Source: Siphonodentalium dalli
Taxonomy: Eukaryota > Mollusca > Scaphopoda > Gadilida > Siphonodentaliidae
Length of the DNA stretch: 64,000 nt
Direction: 5' to 3'
Assembly (NCBI GenBank): GCA_032622095.1
Contig: CP136067.1
Coordinates: 133,801,990-133,865,989, forward strand
Below are positions 1-11,494 of this stretch, piece after piece. Below the pieces are notes generated by a model. The model ran no database searches, was not told where the DNA came from, and worked only from the letters and a program-made list of their open reading frames with translations. The stretch's first letter is position 1, and the number at the start of each line of letters is the position of its first letter. The position numbers and the translations under genes are program-made.

Positions 1-149
1 ATCAGCTAGTTTAATATATATTTTGGACATTTGTCTGTCGTAGCCTGTAGCATAGTGGAGAGAATGTTTGTGTGATGTAGGATGTCCATCATCAATAACA
101 TCTGTTTGTCTGTTAGCTATGGGCGGGAAAACTGCCGGACGAAATTTGA

Positions 150-560
150 TACCTAGGGGAAATTATTTCCAGGGAGTATTTTGGACGGGTCAAATCTTGA
201 TCCCGACCTGACTTTGACATTCAAAAAGATCAATTCAAGGTCAAATCTGGTAAAACGGAAGTATTTCAGCGAAATTTAATACCTACTGTTACTTTTGTCC
301 CAGGAGTGTTTCGGGTGGGTCAAATCATGACCCTGACCTGATCTTGACATTCAAAATTGTCAATTCAAGGTCAAATCGGGTAAAGCCGGGCGGATTTCGA
401 CGGGTACTTTTGTCGTGACTTTTGTCCGGGGAGTGTTTTGGACGGGTCAAATCGTGACCCGACATGACGTTCACCTTTAAAATGGTCAATTCAAGGTTAA
501 ATCGCGCAATTCTCCGAAAATCAGAGGGGAACATCCCGGACGAAGTCGGGTCCACCAGCT
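150..560. repeat. Degenerate tandem repeat, about 128-bp unit, three copies
   Basis: Three successive blocks share the order: an 'agtgttttggacgggtcaaat'-like segment, 'tgacccgacctgac', then 'gtcaattcaaggtcaaat'. The copies start near 183, 312 and 440, giving a period of about 128 bp. A short minus-strand open frame here simply follows the repeat and shows no domain. Function unknown; probably a minisatellite or an internal part of a mobile element. Nothing recognisable is seen at 1-149. Confidence 0.75.
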
Positions 561-734
561 ACTATTATATATTTCTAGATTTAGTTACAAACTAAATACC
601 TGTATATTGTACAAAGAAATGTTTGACAAATATATCTGTATCAATATTACCATACGGGTCATTAAAATAGATACGACGAAACAAATTTTGAAGGGTGCAT
701 GTATCAGGTAAATTTTTATATTTCAAATGATGAC

Positions 735-985
735 AGGAATGCGGAAAGTTGAAGTACCTACGTAATACTGGCTATCCGAATGAAGAGATATACATGTATA
801 TAAAAACCAAAATAGAAGATGACTGCTGGCGACAATGTTTTCCAAAAAAATTCAAAGCATTCGATAGCTCCCATCTAGTTGTCAGCCCGAAGATCAATAT
901 GAAGTTTGGTGACTATCAGATGAGGGATATGTCTGTACAGTTGCTAAACAATTCAGTCATGCAAAAGAGGATCAAACAGTAAGAT
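735..985 (+). repeat. Dispersed repeat family M, copy 1
   Basis: This stretch resembles 1745-1975 in the same orientation. Both have 'gtaatac' followed by a conserved 'ctgctggcgacaatgtttt / ccgctggcgaccattttt' block, 'ttcgatagctc', 'catct' and 'atgaagtttggtga'. Shorter relatives occur near 21090-21150 and 29735-29870. It is open for 77 codons on the plus strand (749-982), but the other copies do not keep that frame, so I do not call it coding. Likely a fragment of a dispersed mobile element. Confidence 0.6.
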
Positions 986-1740
986 ACCAAATTGCTGCAT
1001 GTGGTAATGTTTTTTAACGAAATTCGGGAAAATTAGATTACTCTCACCCTGGTTATCCAGAAGATCATTGTGGAATCTGGTGACGATCGGACAAGGGGTG
1101 TCGTCTGTAGGATGGTGCATGGTGCGCCAATTGATTCAAATTCGAAATTTAGCAGGGTGTACTGCTTGTGGCCATGTTTCCCCCGCAAATTTGATAGACT
1201 GATGGACAAAACCACTGAATCCGTTGAATCAATATACATGTATACATGGATTAATTTATATGCATTGTTATACACAGTACTGGTATATAAAATTACTGAA
1301 AATAACAATATTACTAGTATACACAAAATAAACCATATATCATGGCTATGGGTTCTAATATCCGAATATGACAGCTGAGAACTTGGTGTGAATTGAAGAG
1401 TGGTGGTGTCTCAAGTATATCTAACCCTCCACGTTAGGAACATGCCATTAAATGTCATATGTATAATCTAGCTTGAGGACAGAAGTTATCCATAAAACCC
1501 CCCTTAATTCAACCAGGTCCTCGCGCGATGTATGATCGATCACATGATGATCTAGGGGGGGGGGTAGAATTGTTGTATAAAAACAGCACTGCATGTAAAT
1601 ATAAAATAAAATAGTGCTACATCTTATTACAGATAATTGCCATATATAATCAGTGACTATACAGACAGTCTGACAAAATAAAGTTTCAGTGACATTCTAT
1701 CCGAAGAGGGGAATAATTCCATCTGTTACAGTCAATGGAG
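986..1740. other. Stretch with no gene recognised
   Basis: Open frames on both strands at 1033-1378 overlap and show no domain, codon bias or splice context, so they look like chance. A short segment at 1060-1110 ('ggaatctggtgacgatcgga') weakly resembles family M. A run of ten G lies at 1555-1564. Confidence 0.4.
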
Positions 1741-1744
1741 CAAT

Positions 1745-1975
1745 TATGAATCTGGAAAGGTGAAATTTCTAAGTAATACTAGATATCGACATGACGCGAT
1801 AACATATAACGTAAATGCAATATGGCCGCTGGCGACCATTTTTTTCTATAAAATTAAAAAATATTTGATAGCTCTCATCTGATAGATCAATATCAAGATA
1901 AATATGAAGTTTGGTGATGATCGGATGAGTGAAGTGGACTGTGCTAAACGGTTTAGTAATGCTTAAAAAGATTCT
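1745..1975 (+). repeat. Dispersed repeat family M, copy 2
   Basis: Diverged direct copy of 735-985, sharing the 'gccgctggcgacca', 'gatagctctcatctg' and 'atgaagtttggtgatgatcg' blocks. No open frame is conserved between the copies, which argues for a non-coding dispersed element fragment. Confidence 0.6.
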
Positions 1976-2270
1976 TACCTTAATATTTTTATGTTCACTT
2001 TATAAACTTCACTGAATCATCTTTGTCATGTATTGAGTTTGATATCTTTTGTTAACAGTTTATAGATCATGTATGTCTCATGTTTGTTATTTTAATTTAT
2101 GTGTTTATTATCATTAAATAAAGTTGCATTCCTTAAAAAGATTCTTACCTCAATGTTTTTATGTTCACTTTATAAACTCCACTGAGTCATCTTTGTCATG
2201 TATTGAGTTTGATATCTTTTGTTAACAGTTTATAAATTATGTATGTCTCGTGTTCGTTATTATATTATAT
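1962..2270. repeat. Direct tandem duplication, 170-bp period
   Basis: 'cttaaaaagattcttacct' begins at 1962 and again at 2132. About 130 bp after each start are nearly identical, including 'catctttgtcatgtattgag' and 'gatatcttttgttaacagtt'. The first unit ends in an AATAAAG-containing segment. This is a recent local duplication with no coding content. From 2271 to 2786 I see no gene. Confidence 0.85.
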
Positions 2271-2786
2271 ACACTTTATAGTGTGTTTCAGAACGAAAAA
2301 AAAAAGAATAAAATCAACAAATTTGTAAATTTAAAAACAATTCAAACGTTGTATTCCATGTCCCAGCCCGGACATATACACCAAATTTCAATAATATTTA
2401 TTGAGAAACAACGGACCAAACGCCATATAGCACCCCGTATACATCTTTTATTCCGAGCTGGCCTTTTATTCCGAGATGGCACACGTCGATTGGGACGAGT
2501 TAGCCCTGGGGCGAGTACGCCGATTTCGACGCCTTCTCTATTTGAAGCAGGTATACGTTTACGCTGATTTACGCGTAATTTAATTTACAAAGTTCCCCAA
2601 TTGGTATCGTAAATAGAGAGACCTTATTTGACAGAGAATGCCTCTGTTATTGATTATCAAGTTGCTATACATTAAAAACGACAAATTCACATGCTCGTTC
2701 CAGCGCAGTAGTCTATTTTCCCCATGTTAAAGGACATCCACAAACACTAAATAACGCTAACCTACTGCGAATGTTTGACACGACAA

Positions 2787-2950
2787 CTGTTAACATATTT
2801 GGGCTGAATTCATCTGACGCGGTATTATTCCTCAAAATAAACAACAAAACCATCGTTACTTGGAAATGTAGTTTGGGCTAACATTTACATAAATCCTCCA
2901 CATCATTTATCCCGACACACACGTCAGATGAAAAACAGCCGAAATGAGGT
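2787..2950 (+). repeat. Dispersed repeat family F, copy 1
   Basis: Shares long near-identical blocks with 26021-26225 in the same orientation: 'atatttgggctgaattcatc', 'gcggtattattcctc' followed by 'aaataaacaacaaa', and 'aaatgtagtttgggctaaca'. Two copies 23 kb apart indicate a dispersed element. No coding frame is preserved. Confidence 0.75.
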
Positions 2951-3842
2951 TAGTCTATTTGCAAGATATTCCACACAAGATGATCGGCCAACATTGGGCT
3001 GTACACTGTTAGAAATTACTGTCGGTTCGACGGTTTCGGGCCGTCATAATCGACGGTCCCATGCCGTTTCATCAGTTTAACGTTCTCCTAACCGTTATTT
3101 TATGTGCCCATGAAAATTGTCTAAATTAAATATTTTCCTGATTCAAAGTCATGCCGTCAAAATTCAATAGTATATTTATCGGCGACCATATTATATACGG
3201 CAATTACTCCATACAGTATGACTGAATCTTACTCTGCTGATATTTAATATGTATTATTAATGCGGTATTCATTCTGTGTTATGCGAGCCGTACGAATTAT
3301 CATGGGTACGGTACGTAATTCTCATTCCGGGGTTAAGTTACCGCTCTAGCAATCACCTAATATCTTCGCCATTTTATATTTGTATAAATAGGTTTATTGC
3401 AAATAAAATATGCAAAGAGCCAGACAACAGGTCCGAAGACCTATATAAGTCCGACTCAACAAAATATAAATTACAAAAAATATTCACGTGATCAACAAAA
3501 CAAAACAAAAAACAAAATTAAGTGCATATGGTGATACTGTACAGTTGATTCAGGAGTCCTTGGGTGGTAAGAAGCTACATATTCAATAATTTTCCAAATT
3601 TTAATCGATTTGAGGCTATGTGCATCGGTTTGGGTAATTGGCGAAATAGATCTTTTAGACACCAGAAAAATCATATAGGATTACGCTTTATATAATATTA
3701 TCTAATTGCATCCTCACCAAAAGAAAATGAAAGATTAATAATTCAACTTGTAACTATATCAAAAGTTATGCATTTTTGAATCTGGATATTGCTTCAACAT
3801 AAATATGAACTGCTTTTACAATTTCTGAATTTATAGTGGTAC

Positions 3843-6265
3843 TCAAGCGATTATCTCCATAAAGTAATAGATGAGTTTTGATATCAACTTCCAATAATCC
3901 CAATGCATTAAATGCATTAAATGTTTGTGATTATCAACTTCCTTTATTTTTTGACCATTAAGATATAAAGGGAAATACAAGAGTGGTTCATCACATCTAC
4001 TAATCGTAAGAGTTGCTGTTTTCGGTGGACTATATCTAACCTGCCATTTATCAGCCCATTTACCTATTTTACTTAAGTCTCTATTCAATATATCTGAAGC
4101 CAATTTATCATCTTCAACTGGAATGAAAAGTGACGTGTCATCAGCGTACTACCTTATATTTGCTTCTATGTCAACAACTATGTTGTTGATATAGACAAGA
4201 AATAGCAGGGGCCCTAATACGGACCCCTGGGGCACTCCAGCTTGTACCAGTTGTGTTTCAGATGTCTGACCATTTATCACAGTCGATTGTGTCCTACCTG
4301 CTAAATAGTTTTGGAACCAAGACAAAAGTTTACCCCTAATACCAACATTGTACATTTTAAAGAGTAACCCCTTGTGCCATACTCTGTCGAATGCCTTGCT
4401 AATATCACAGAACACAAACCTCATCTTTTTCCTATCATGCAGTGCACGTTGAACCTCTGCATCAATGTCTATCAATTGGTAAATAGTGCCATCTCCAGGA
4501 ACAAAGCCAGATTGGAATTTAGTCAGTATATTATTGTCTTTAAAATATGTAAATACATTTTTAAACACTACTTTTTCAAACACTTTACTTAAGCTGGATG
4601 TCAGAGAAACTGGCCTGTAATTCTCTTTGTTATTGATTGAATCTTTCTTGTGAATTGGCATAATGTTAGCATGTTTCCATTGGTCCGGGAAGTAACTATT
4701 TTCCAAACATTTATTAAATAATTTTGCCAGAGGATTTGAAAGAATGCTTGCGGATAGCTTGAGTATTCTATTACTAATTAAGTCTGGGCCTGAGGCTTTT
4801 CCTACATCTAGTGAATCAAGAACATCTTGTACCTCTCCATCAGTTACACTTATATCACTCAGAGTGTCTTCTCGTATAACATGATAACTTTCTGGCAAAG
4901 GTGCGTCAAATATAACATCAGAGCTCTGATTCGCAAAATGTTCATTTAATATATTTTCTATCTCTTCAGGGTCGTTCACCACACTACCATTTTCATATAA
5001 AGGCGGAAATATTGAAGACGAGTTATGTTGTTGTTGGCTGAAATTTTTCATCAATTTCCACCAATGTCTAGATTTAAAATCACAACTAGATATTTTTTCA
5101 CTCATACGCGCATCATAATCTTTTTTCGCTCTACGGACAATGCTGATAGCCTCATTTCTTTTCTGACGGAAAGCCTTCCATGACTGAGAACTATTATGCT
5201 TTACGGCTAATGTATGAGCTTTATCACGTTTTTTCATCATTTTCCTTACTGCTTGGGTCATCCATGGCTTGTCTCTAAATCGGACTGTTATTAATTTGGA
5301 TGGTATGAATTTGGTACATGCTTCTGTGATATTAGCAGACAAGTTATCTACAATCATGACAAAATCATTGTGTTCATTTTCTATCAAGCTATTCCAATCA
5401 ACTCTCGCCAATGATTCCAAGAAACCCTCTCTTTCCATATGGTTATAATCCCAGATTACTCTTTTATATGACAATTTAGATGGAATTTTATCCTTTATGG
5501 TTATGTATGTACCATGATGATCACTACACGATGGCGCTATCACATTACAATTTATAATCGATTCAGGCCGGGACGAAAACATGTGATCAATTAAAGTAGA
5601 AGTAGTGTTAGTTACTCTTGTTGGTGAAATTACCATTTGTTTTAATTCATGTCCCAATTCAATTGCTTTTATTTTAGGATGTATGTACTGCAAACAATCT
5701 GCATTGAGGTTCCCCGCGATGATACAGTGAATAGACAAGTCGCTCCTTGCAATGCTAATTGAATCATGAATCAAGTCCCAATATGAGGCTTTTGCTTTAG
5801 GATGTCTATAAATGTATATAGCTCCAAAAAGTAAGACTTTATTCGCATATCTAATTTCAGCCCAGATTACTTCTAGGCCTACGATATCACAATCTGACCT
5901 TTGTTGTAAATTAATGTATCTTTAACATATAGAACAACCCCGCCACCATCTTCTAATCTGTCTCTTCTTAGTGGTGGATAATGGAACCCTGGTAACAATA
6001 TTTCTGACGAATCAATCTTTGGGCTCAACCATGTTTCTGTTAAAGCAATTACATCATACTTTCCGAGTTCAGCGCTAACTATATTTATTTTATGATGCAA
6101 ACTACGAACGTTCATGTGACAGATTGTAAGCCCATTACTGAGTGGCCCCGGATTCCAATGTATATCACCTCCAAGTATAATCATATAATAAATCATTATT
6201 AAATAACCTAAATAACCAACATTATCAAACAAGTCAGTGCAATTGTTCTGACATCTATACGGCAT
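3843..6265 (-). pseudogene. Broken endonuclease/reverse transcriptase ORF of LINE 1
   Basis: Read right to left on the minus strand. Codons from 6265 give a hydrophobic leader, a GGDIHWNPGP motif (residues 32-41) and an endonuclease start with HMNVRSL and ALTETW. A frameshift near 5900 moves the reading to the frame of 5774-4149, a 541-residue stretch. That stretch has an endonuclease end with SCSDHHG, then reverse transcriptase blocks: ENYRPVSLTSSLSKVFEK, motif A FCDISKAFD (about residues 455-463) and motif B GVPQGSVLGP (513-522). A TAG at 4149-4151 stops this frame exactly before YADD (4137-4148), and the same frame then continues through 4103-3843. At least one frameshift and one nonsense codon make it non-functional. 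It belongs to the retrotransposon, not to the host. Confidence 0.9.
6143..6172 (-). other. 2A-like NPGP motif at start of LINE 1 polyprotein
   Basis: The frame from 6265 carries G-G-D-I-H-W-N-P-G-P after a stretch of hydrophobic residues. It resembles ribosome-skipping 2A sequences (consensus D-V/I-E-x-N-P-G-P) that have been described at the N-terminus of several invertebrate non-LTR retrotransposons. The glutamate position is histidine here, so activity is uncertain. Known as a family trait; the role in this copy is inference. Confidence 0.5.
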
Positions 6266-6270
6266 TTAAT

Positions 6271-8640
6271 ATGACCCCCACCGAAAGACCCAATCCTGAG
6301 CCGTTAGATTGCCAGTTCAATACCCATAACAATTCACTAAAGGACTAATCCTACCGGCACAGGATTGGACACCAACAATCGATATGTTAAAAAATTTCCC
6401 CCATGCGATTACCGCTTCATCCAAGGACTCCATACTCCAACACAAGTTTTCAGTGCAAAATGTGGACAAAATGAAACAAAAATACAATAAATGCCAATCT
6501 TGGCCATAAATTAAATAAACAGTAGGGTGGCGCCACCCAGAAGTACAATTATCGTTGATAGCTTTTGTTTTTTGGAAACTGTTACCTTTTCGGCTGTGGA
6601 CAGTTGTTAAGACGGTCTGAGTTCGGTTCCTTTGATAACCGGACAAGTTGCAAATCAGCGAATAGCGGCTTAATCATTGACAATTTCCACTAAATTCGAG
6701 AGTAGAGATTCATGTCAGTCATGGCATGATCCCCACCCGGGGTCTGACTTCATTCGACGCATTGCTGATGCTAAAATTGCAGTGTTGTGACTTAGTATCA
6801 AAACATTGGCACATTTACTGACACGTGAGGATACAGGTACACTTAACACAAGCTTCGATGTCAACCAATATTGACAATAATAACAACGACTCAACGAGCA
6901 GCTATTGCTATTAGAATGTTGACAATCCAGTTGACAGTTTTCTGAATCTGATTGTTTCAAAGCACATGCATGCACATTTACAAGAGATGATATACATGTA
7001 CATGTATTGTATGCAACAGTGTAATTCACCAGAGCTTCAGTGTCAACAACAACAACAACACCGTAAAGAATGAACTGACGCCACGCAGTGACGGATGATC
7101 AGATATCTACAATTCCAACTATACAATTACAATTTGTGGCATGTTCCACGGTATAAAACCGTTTAAGTAACGGGCAGACCGTAACCAATAACTGTCTGAC
7201 CGTTGTATTTTTTACGGTTCAACACCGATTAATTAATGTCAAGACCGTAACTAATAAAGGTCAGACCAATGGTATTTTTCATGGGTCAACACCAATTGTT
7301 TGCTCTTAATTTGCTAATTTACCATAGAATTAGCCAGGTTCCCATGGTGACAATATGATTTCCCGGTAGGCATTACGATTCATTTGTTTTGAATGATCGA
7401 AAATGGTATTACTCGTCACTGAAAAATGCATCTTAGTTCTTATGTTACGATCATAGTTTTAAGCCAATCCATCACTATTCAGTTATCAGTAATACTAATT
7501 TTGACCATTCTAAAACATGAATCGGCATGCCGTTTTAAACCATAACAAGAACAAAGCTACATGTTTCACAGTTAAAACTCAAATTTATGTACATGTAAAA
7601 GTAAAATATCTTAATGGCATACTTTTTTGTAACACGTAAGGCGTGAAATTGTCCAGTCACTTTTAAACACAGATTTTGTTTTAACAGGTGAATCCGTACA
7701 TCATGACAATACAGTACCATTCAGATGAAGTGGTATTTTTAGGAGCACCTTTATTGCGATATTGAGCGTGCTTAATTTAGAAAAACGCGTGATTATAGCA
7801 CACTACCAAAAATCTGTCGCGCTTATTATGCAATATTGAACGCAAAATATTGCGATACTAAGCGCGCTAAATTTCATACAGACCCGATAGTGTTATATTT
7901 ATATTAGATAAATACTGTGCATATAGTGTACATATAGTGTACATATATCATTTACAACTATAATTATATTCATATCTAAAACATTGTCTCTATTTATACA
8001 ATAAACAATATAGAAGAAGCAATAGTTTGATTTAAATGTCACAATTTTGAGCGCAAGATGTCGCAATATAAAGCGAAAATATTGAGATATTAACGCAAAA
8101 TATTGCAATAATATCACAAGCGACATGCTTATAAGCGTTTCCACTTGCAATAGTATTGTGATATTGGGCGCGAAAATAGCGCGCTTAATATACAACTTCT
8201 TTTGACGGGTACTGTTTATCAATAACAGCTAGTTGGGATTTGAACCTTCAAGACAACAGCAGATCCCATAATAACTGTGCGCGATGACTTGGCGACAATG
8301 TTCTCCTGTAGTCGCACATTTTCCATGAAATTTTAAAGCATGGTGCATCAAACTGTATACTGGTATCACGACACTGACTTATTATCAATATCAGTGAGTC
8401 AGCCAAAGATAGTTTGATAAGAACATCCAACCAATAGTGTACTCCCGGTAAATTTTCGTAATAACTTGACGATAACATGGCGAATGGTGACATTGTCTCA
8501 TATCCACACTTTTCATTGAAAATTGATGAACACGGGATGAATTTGTAGCATGTTCCACAGTATAAAACCGTTTAAGTAACGGGCATTTGTTTAATGGTCA
8601 AATGTTGGCAGCGATGTTGCGCGGTCTCAAACCGTTGAAA
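6271..8640. other. Gene-free stretch with internal repeats
   Basis: Short open frames (6317-7029, 7535-7720, 7899-8222, 8248-8493) have no domain or splice support. A (CAA)n run lies at about 7039-7059. A segment 'catgttccac.gtataaaac' followed by 'cgtttaagtaacgggca' occurs directly at 7140 and 8550. Between 7735 and 8215 the motifs 'ttgcgatattgagcg', 'ttgcaatattgaacgc' and 'gcgcgcttaatata' recur, giving an iteron-like mix of AT and GCG steps whose role is unknown. Confidence 0.5.
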
Positions 8641-8694
8641 CGACGGTTTTTGTTCTAACAGTGTATCTAAGGAATGTAAGGCACATTCGTACAT

Positions 8695-8764
8695 GAGGCG
8701 TTGTTAGTGGAGCTACGTTGTCCAGTGGTTAGCGTGTCGGACTTATATTCGCTGTAAACACATT
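8695..8764 (+). repeat. tRNA-like SINE head, left part (split by LINE 2)
   Basis: 'tccagtggttagcgtgtcgg' resembles the box A region of tRNA-derived SINEs. The match stops at the LINE 2 target site. The continuation lies at 18525-18580, where 'tatgggttcgtggcgcg' and 'ccgctggtcatcgagtctcc' give a box B-like region. Bringing the two halves together across the 15-bp target duplication restores a tRNA-like spacing. Divergence from box B consensus keeps confidence moderate. Confidence 0.5.
8750..8764. repeat. Target-site duplication of LINE 2, left copy
   Basis: CGCTGTAAACACATT here is repeated exactly at 18525-18539. It lies directly next to the A-rich 3' tail of the minus-strand LINE (seen as T-rich on the plus strand), as expected for target-primed reverse transcription. 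Confidence 0.9.
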
Positions 8765-8795
8765 TTTTATTTTTATTTTATTTTAAATTTTTTAT

Positions 8796-9145
8796 TTGAA
8801 TAAACATACATCAATGAAGGAATGAAAATATAAACAGAGGTACACATAATTATATATCAAGTGACATTCTTCCAATTCGCTCACATCTCGCGTACTTCAT
8901 TTACACGTCTTTCGTACACCATATGCACTCCCAGTGACTGACATGAAAATTGGAATAAATCGAATATATGTTCATTTTTATATATTAATTCAGATTTTAG
9001 ATCCTTGAACTTTGTTCCTGTGTACGGCTTATCAGTACGACATCTAACCATAGACGGCATTGTGATATTTGTGGGGGGTATCGTATTTCCGGGTATATTA
9101 ACTAAGTGAGTTTTCGAATTGGTGAAGAGATAATTTCCAGGACAC
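8796..9145 (-). other. LINE 2 3' region
   Basis: Lies between the ORF2 stop at 9146 and the A-rich tail. It is open for 98 codons in another frame (8881-9177), containing CRTDKPYTGTKF, which could be a frameshifted ORF2 extension or chance. I favour a 3' untranslated region. Confidence 0.5.
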
Positions 9146-9603
9146 TCAAATTGACTGGTGTTGACTCGTGTGTACATGTAAAGCCTTTTCTAAAAGGAAC
9201 CAGTTTTTCGAAAATTCTTCTTGTTTCGATTGGCATCGTGCGGTATATTTCTCACATTTGTATCTATAATTCAACTCTTTGAGGAAAACATTTAGCGATA
9301 AGTTAATTGGCTTGAATTTAGTCCTGTATATGTATTGTTTAATTGGGAGCCATAGCATGTTAGTTGTAAAGTTCGGATCCGTTGGTGAAGAGCCGAGAAT
9401 CATTGTCATTTGTTGGGGACAGAGATCAATGCTGTTAATTTTACCCCATTCGCTGAGTTCCTTTATGAATTCCTGAACGTGCGCACAATTCCAAAATATG
9501 TGGGAGATGTCTTCTGTCTCGCTTTTACATCTGTCAGATTTATCATCTTGTGGTAAATTGGACATTTTGAGAAACTTATTAGTTGTTAAAACCCACCGGC
9601 GTG

Positions 9604-9613
9604 TTATCCCTTT
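9604..9613. repeat. Putative target duplication of the 1.9-kb insertion, left copy
   Basis: TTATCCCTTT here matches TTATCCTTT at 11508-11516, differing by one C. The LINE 2 reading (RILC-KG-ITRRWV) becomes continuous if the DNA between them is left out, which supports a clean insertion with a target duplication of about 9 bp. Confidence 0.65.
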
Positions 9614-9671
9614 GTCCGGACAGGGCTCTTATCTGGCAGAACGCTCAAGCGTTTTGATCGCATGAGCATTA

Positions 9672-9760
9672 TTTTAACGCCAACAGTCATTCTTTTTTAA
9701 GAATGCCCGTGGGCATTATTTTTTAAGAATGCCCGGCATTATTTTTTACGAATACACGAG
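9672..9760. repeat. Short tandem hairpin repeats
   Basis: Three units of about 24 bp built on 'gcattattttttaagaatgc', so each junction can fold as GGGCATT...AATGCCC. Found only here in the window. No function assigned. Confidence 0.7.
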
Positions 9761-9865
9761 GGATTAAATCGGCTGAGGGACGTCATAGAGTGGCTCCTCC
9801 CCCAATCATGTAAGTTGAGTCAATATAGCGTGTCGGCAAGCTGCATTAAATATCGGAACACTTAA

Positions 9866-10289
9866 AGGTACTCAATCAGATCAGGCCCTTATACATTACT
9901 ATTTCTTTGGCTTCGGGGATAAAAAATAATTGATTCGAGACGAGTAACATATCTATCAACGCTCATAGTGATCAGATTGTTTTTTGATGTTTTGTTATTT
10001 CTATTGTTTCTGGCCCAGAAACACGCCGTCAAAAGGATGGTCTCATTGCGTTATTAATACACTTGATTTTAGAGTTATCCAGCTTCGCCTGTTTGAATAA
10101 GTGTTTCTGTGAAAATTATACATCTCGAGAAAATTACAAACTTAGGGGCAATAATTGCAAACTTTAAAAATTAATATCTAATAACTCTGAGCTTTGATGG
10201 ATGGGTTCCTCGACTCGAATCAAATATTTTGTTTACCCCTGAAGTCACAGAAATAGTAATTTAGGGGTGCTTAATCGGATTGAGTACCT
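9866..10289. mobile_element. TTAA MITE, family B (complete)
   Basis: Begins AGGTACTCAATC and ends GATTGAGTACCT, with TTAA at 9862-9865 and 10290-10293. The terminal inverted repeats extend about 18 bp with a few mismatches. A TTAA target with AGG...CCT ends suggests Kolobok-like mobilisation; a piggyBac-like source is an alternative. 424 bp, non-coding. Single ends of the same family occur at 50203 and 60180. Confidence 0.85.
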
Positions 10290-11435
10290 TTAATTTGCTG
10301 AGCTAATTAAAACTCACAAATATTTAGCGATTTTGATTTTATATTGCCACGCCAAAAAATAAAATAAAATTTCTTCAAACTTTGATACAAAAACACCAAC
10401 AGCTCTTTGGACTATTTAGAAAAGTCCGCAGACAGGCTAAAACACATATAGATAACATCTAAATACGTCCCTAAGTCGGTCAAATAAACACAAAACCGTT
10501 TAACACAGATTTTAACTATACGTTACTTATTGAACGAGAAAGTGCTCACATGGTTATTTTTAATACAATGGGGAAGCACAGAAAAAATATAACATTTCCA
10601 GTATCAAATTGAAACAGAATAGCGTATACCCATGTGTATAGACATGTCATGCATATCTACTCTGGCTTCGCCAAGATATCATACTCCACTAGTTCAAAAC
10701 ATGATAACTTTCTGTTGCGTTGACAGGGAAGTTTTATAACATTGAAAAAAAATGCAGTTAACATAATGCTCGGTTATAACTGTTCCGTAATAACATTGTA
10801 TTTTATAGCAGGTAAAGGTCCTAACTCGAGTTTGCATGGTTTGGGGGACTTTAATTTAATTAATCGATTGTACTATGCGTCGCTTGGAAAGTTGGAATTT
10901 CATTGATGTTGGCTCACAAAGCTACACAAATCTTGCAACCTCGAGCTGGGAATTTATATTCAAGGAACAAGTATTAACACAGAAATATATTCCCTGCATG
11001 GTTTGTTCAATCTTCAACCCCATCAGAAGATAATAGAAAAGGCTCCCAGGGTTTGAACATATGGGAAATGATATATACGGGGGTACGGGAGCCTGATAAA
11101 TTATTATGGAATGTTAACGTATTTGATGTCGAATTAGATGGGGCATCTTTAAATCAAGAAAGAAATATAGTAAGATATTGCTCACATACACTGTCCGAAT
11201 CCAAAGCGCAACGACAAACTTTGGAAGAAACATCCCTCAACTGGCGAGTCCTAATTCGAATTAAATAATAATTGAAATGTGTTGCTTTTCATCGTGGACA
11301 TCACAAACTGTCCGTGCTGAACTGTGGGCGTGTACTCAGGTAATCAAGGCAGAGCTTTGGGCCAGACACAATTGATAGTTGGCTCCAACGACAATTCAAT
11401 GAGTGGGTTTTAAGTCAGATAATATTCTCAGCGTC

Positions 11436-11494
11436 GGGAATTCGGTAAAGAATAGACTCGGGCAAGCCCTCGTCTATTCTTTTACCGAATTCCC
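11436..11494. repeat. Strong palindrome, arms about 24 bp
   Basis: GGGAATTCGGTAAAGAATAG on the left matches the right arm ending TTACCGAATTCCC, with one extra base and a short loop around GGGCAAGCCC. Weaker pairing extends outwards to about 11419-11513. It sits at the edge of the 1.9-kb insertion and may be a terminal hairpin. Confidence 0.8.

Larger units (their letters stand above)
3780..6270 (-). mobile_element. LINE remnant 1 (CR1/Jockey-type non-LTR retrotransposon)
   Basis: Minus-strand remnant holding an apurinic endonuclease-like region followed by a reverse transcriptase. The order and the NPGP motif near the start resemble CR1/L2/Jockey-group elements. The 3' part fades near 3840, where a short ATGCATTAA duplication (about 3902-3922) disrupts the frame after the YADD region. 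No poly(A) tail or target-site duplication could be assigned. The exact clade is not resolved from motifs alone. Confidence 0.85.
3004..8663. mobile_element. Candidate TIR DNA element, host of LINE remnant 1
   Basis: The left edge reads CACTGTTAGAA at 3004. The right edge reads TTCTAACAGTG, ending at 8663, an exact reverse complement. The next roughly 30 bases on each side also align as imperfect inverted repeats rich in CGTCG and ACGGTTT. Both ends are flanked by TA. The 5.66-kb span holds a decayed LINE at about 3780-6270, which would be a later insertion. No transposase frame is visible, so the element would be non-autonomous or decayed. The pairing could also be two separate copies of a shorter family. 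Confidence 0.45.

Noticed and set aside
749-982. 77-residue plus-strand frame
   Set aside because: It overlaps dispersed repeat family M, and the other copies do not keep the frame.
1033-1378. Opposite-strand frames of about 100 residues
   Set aside because: No domain, signal or splice evidence, and they overlap each other; chance frames in low-complexity DNA.
8695-8764. A functional tRNA gene
   Set aside because: Only box A-like sequence is present on this side, the acceptor stem does not pair, and the box B part is 9.8 kb away across an insertion; a SINE head fits better.
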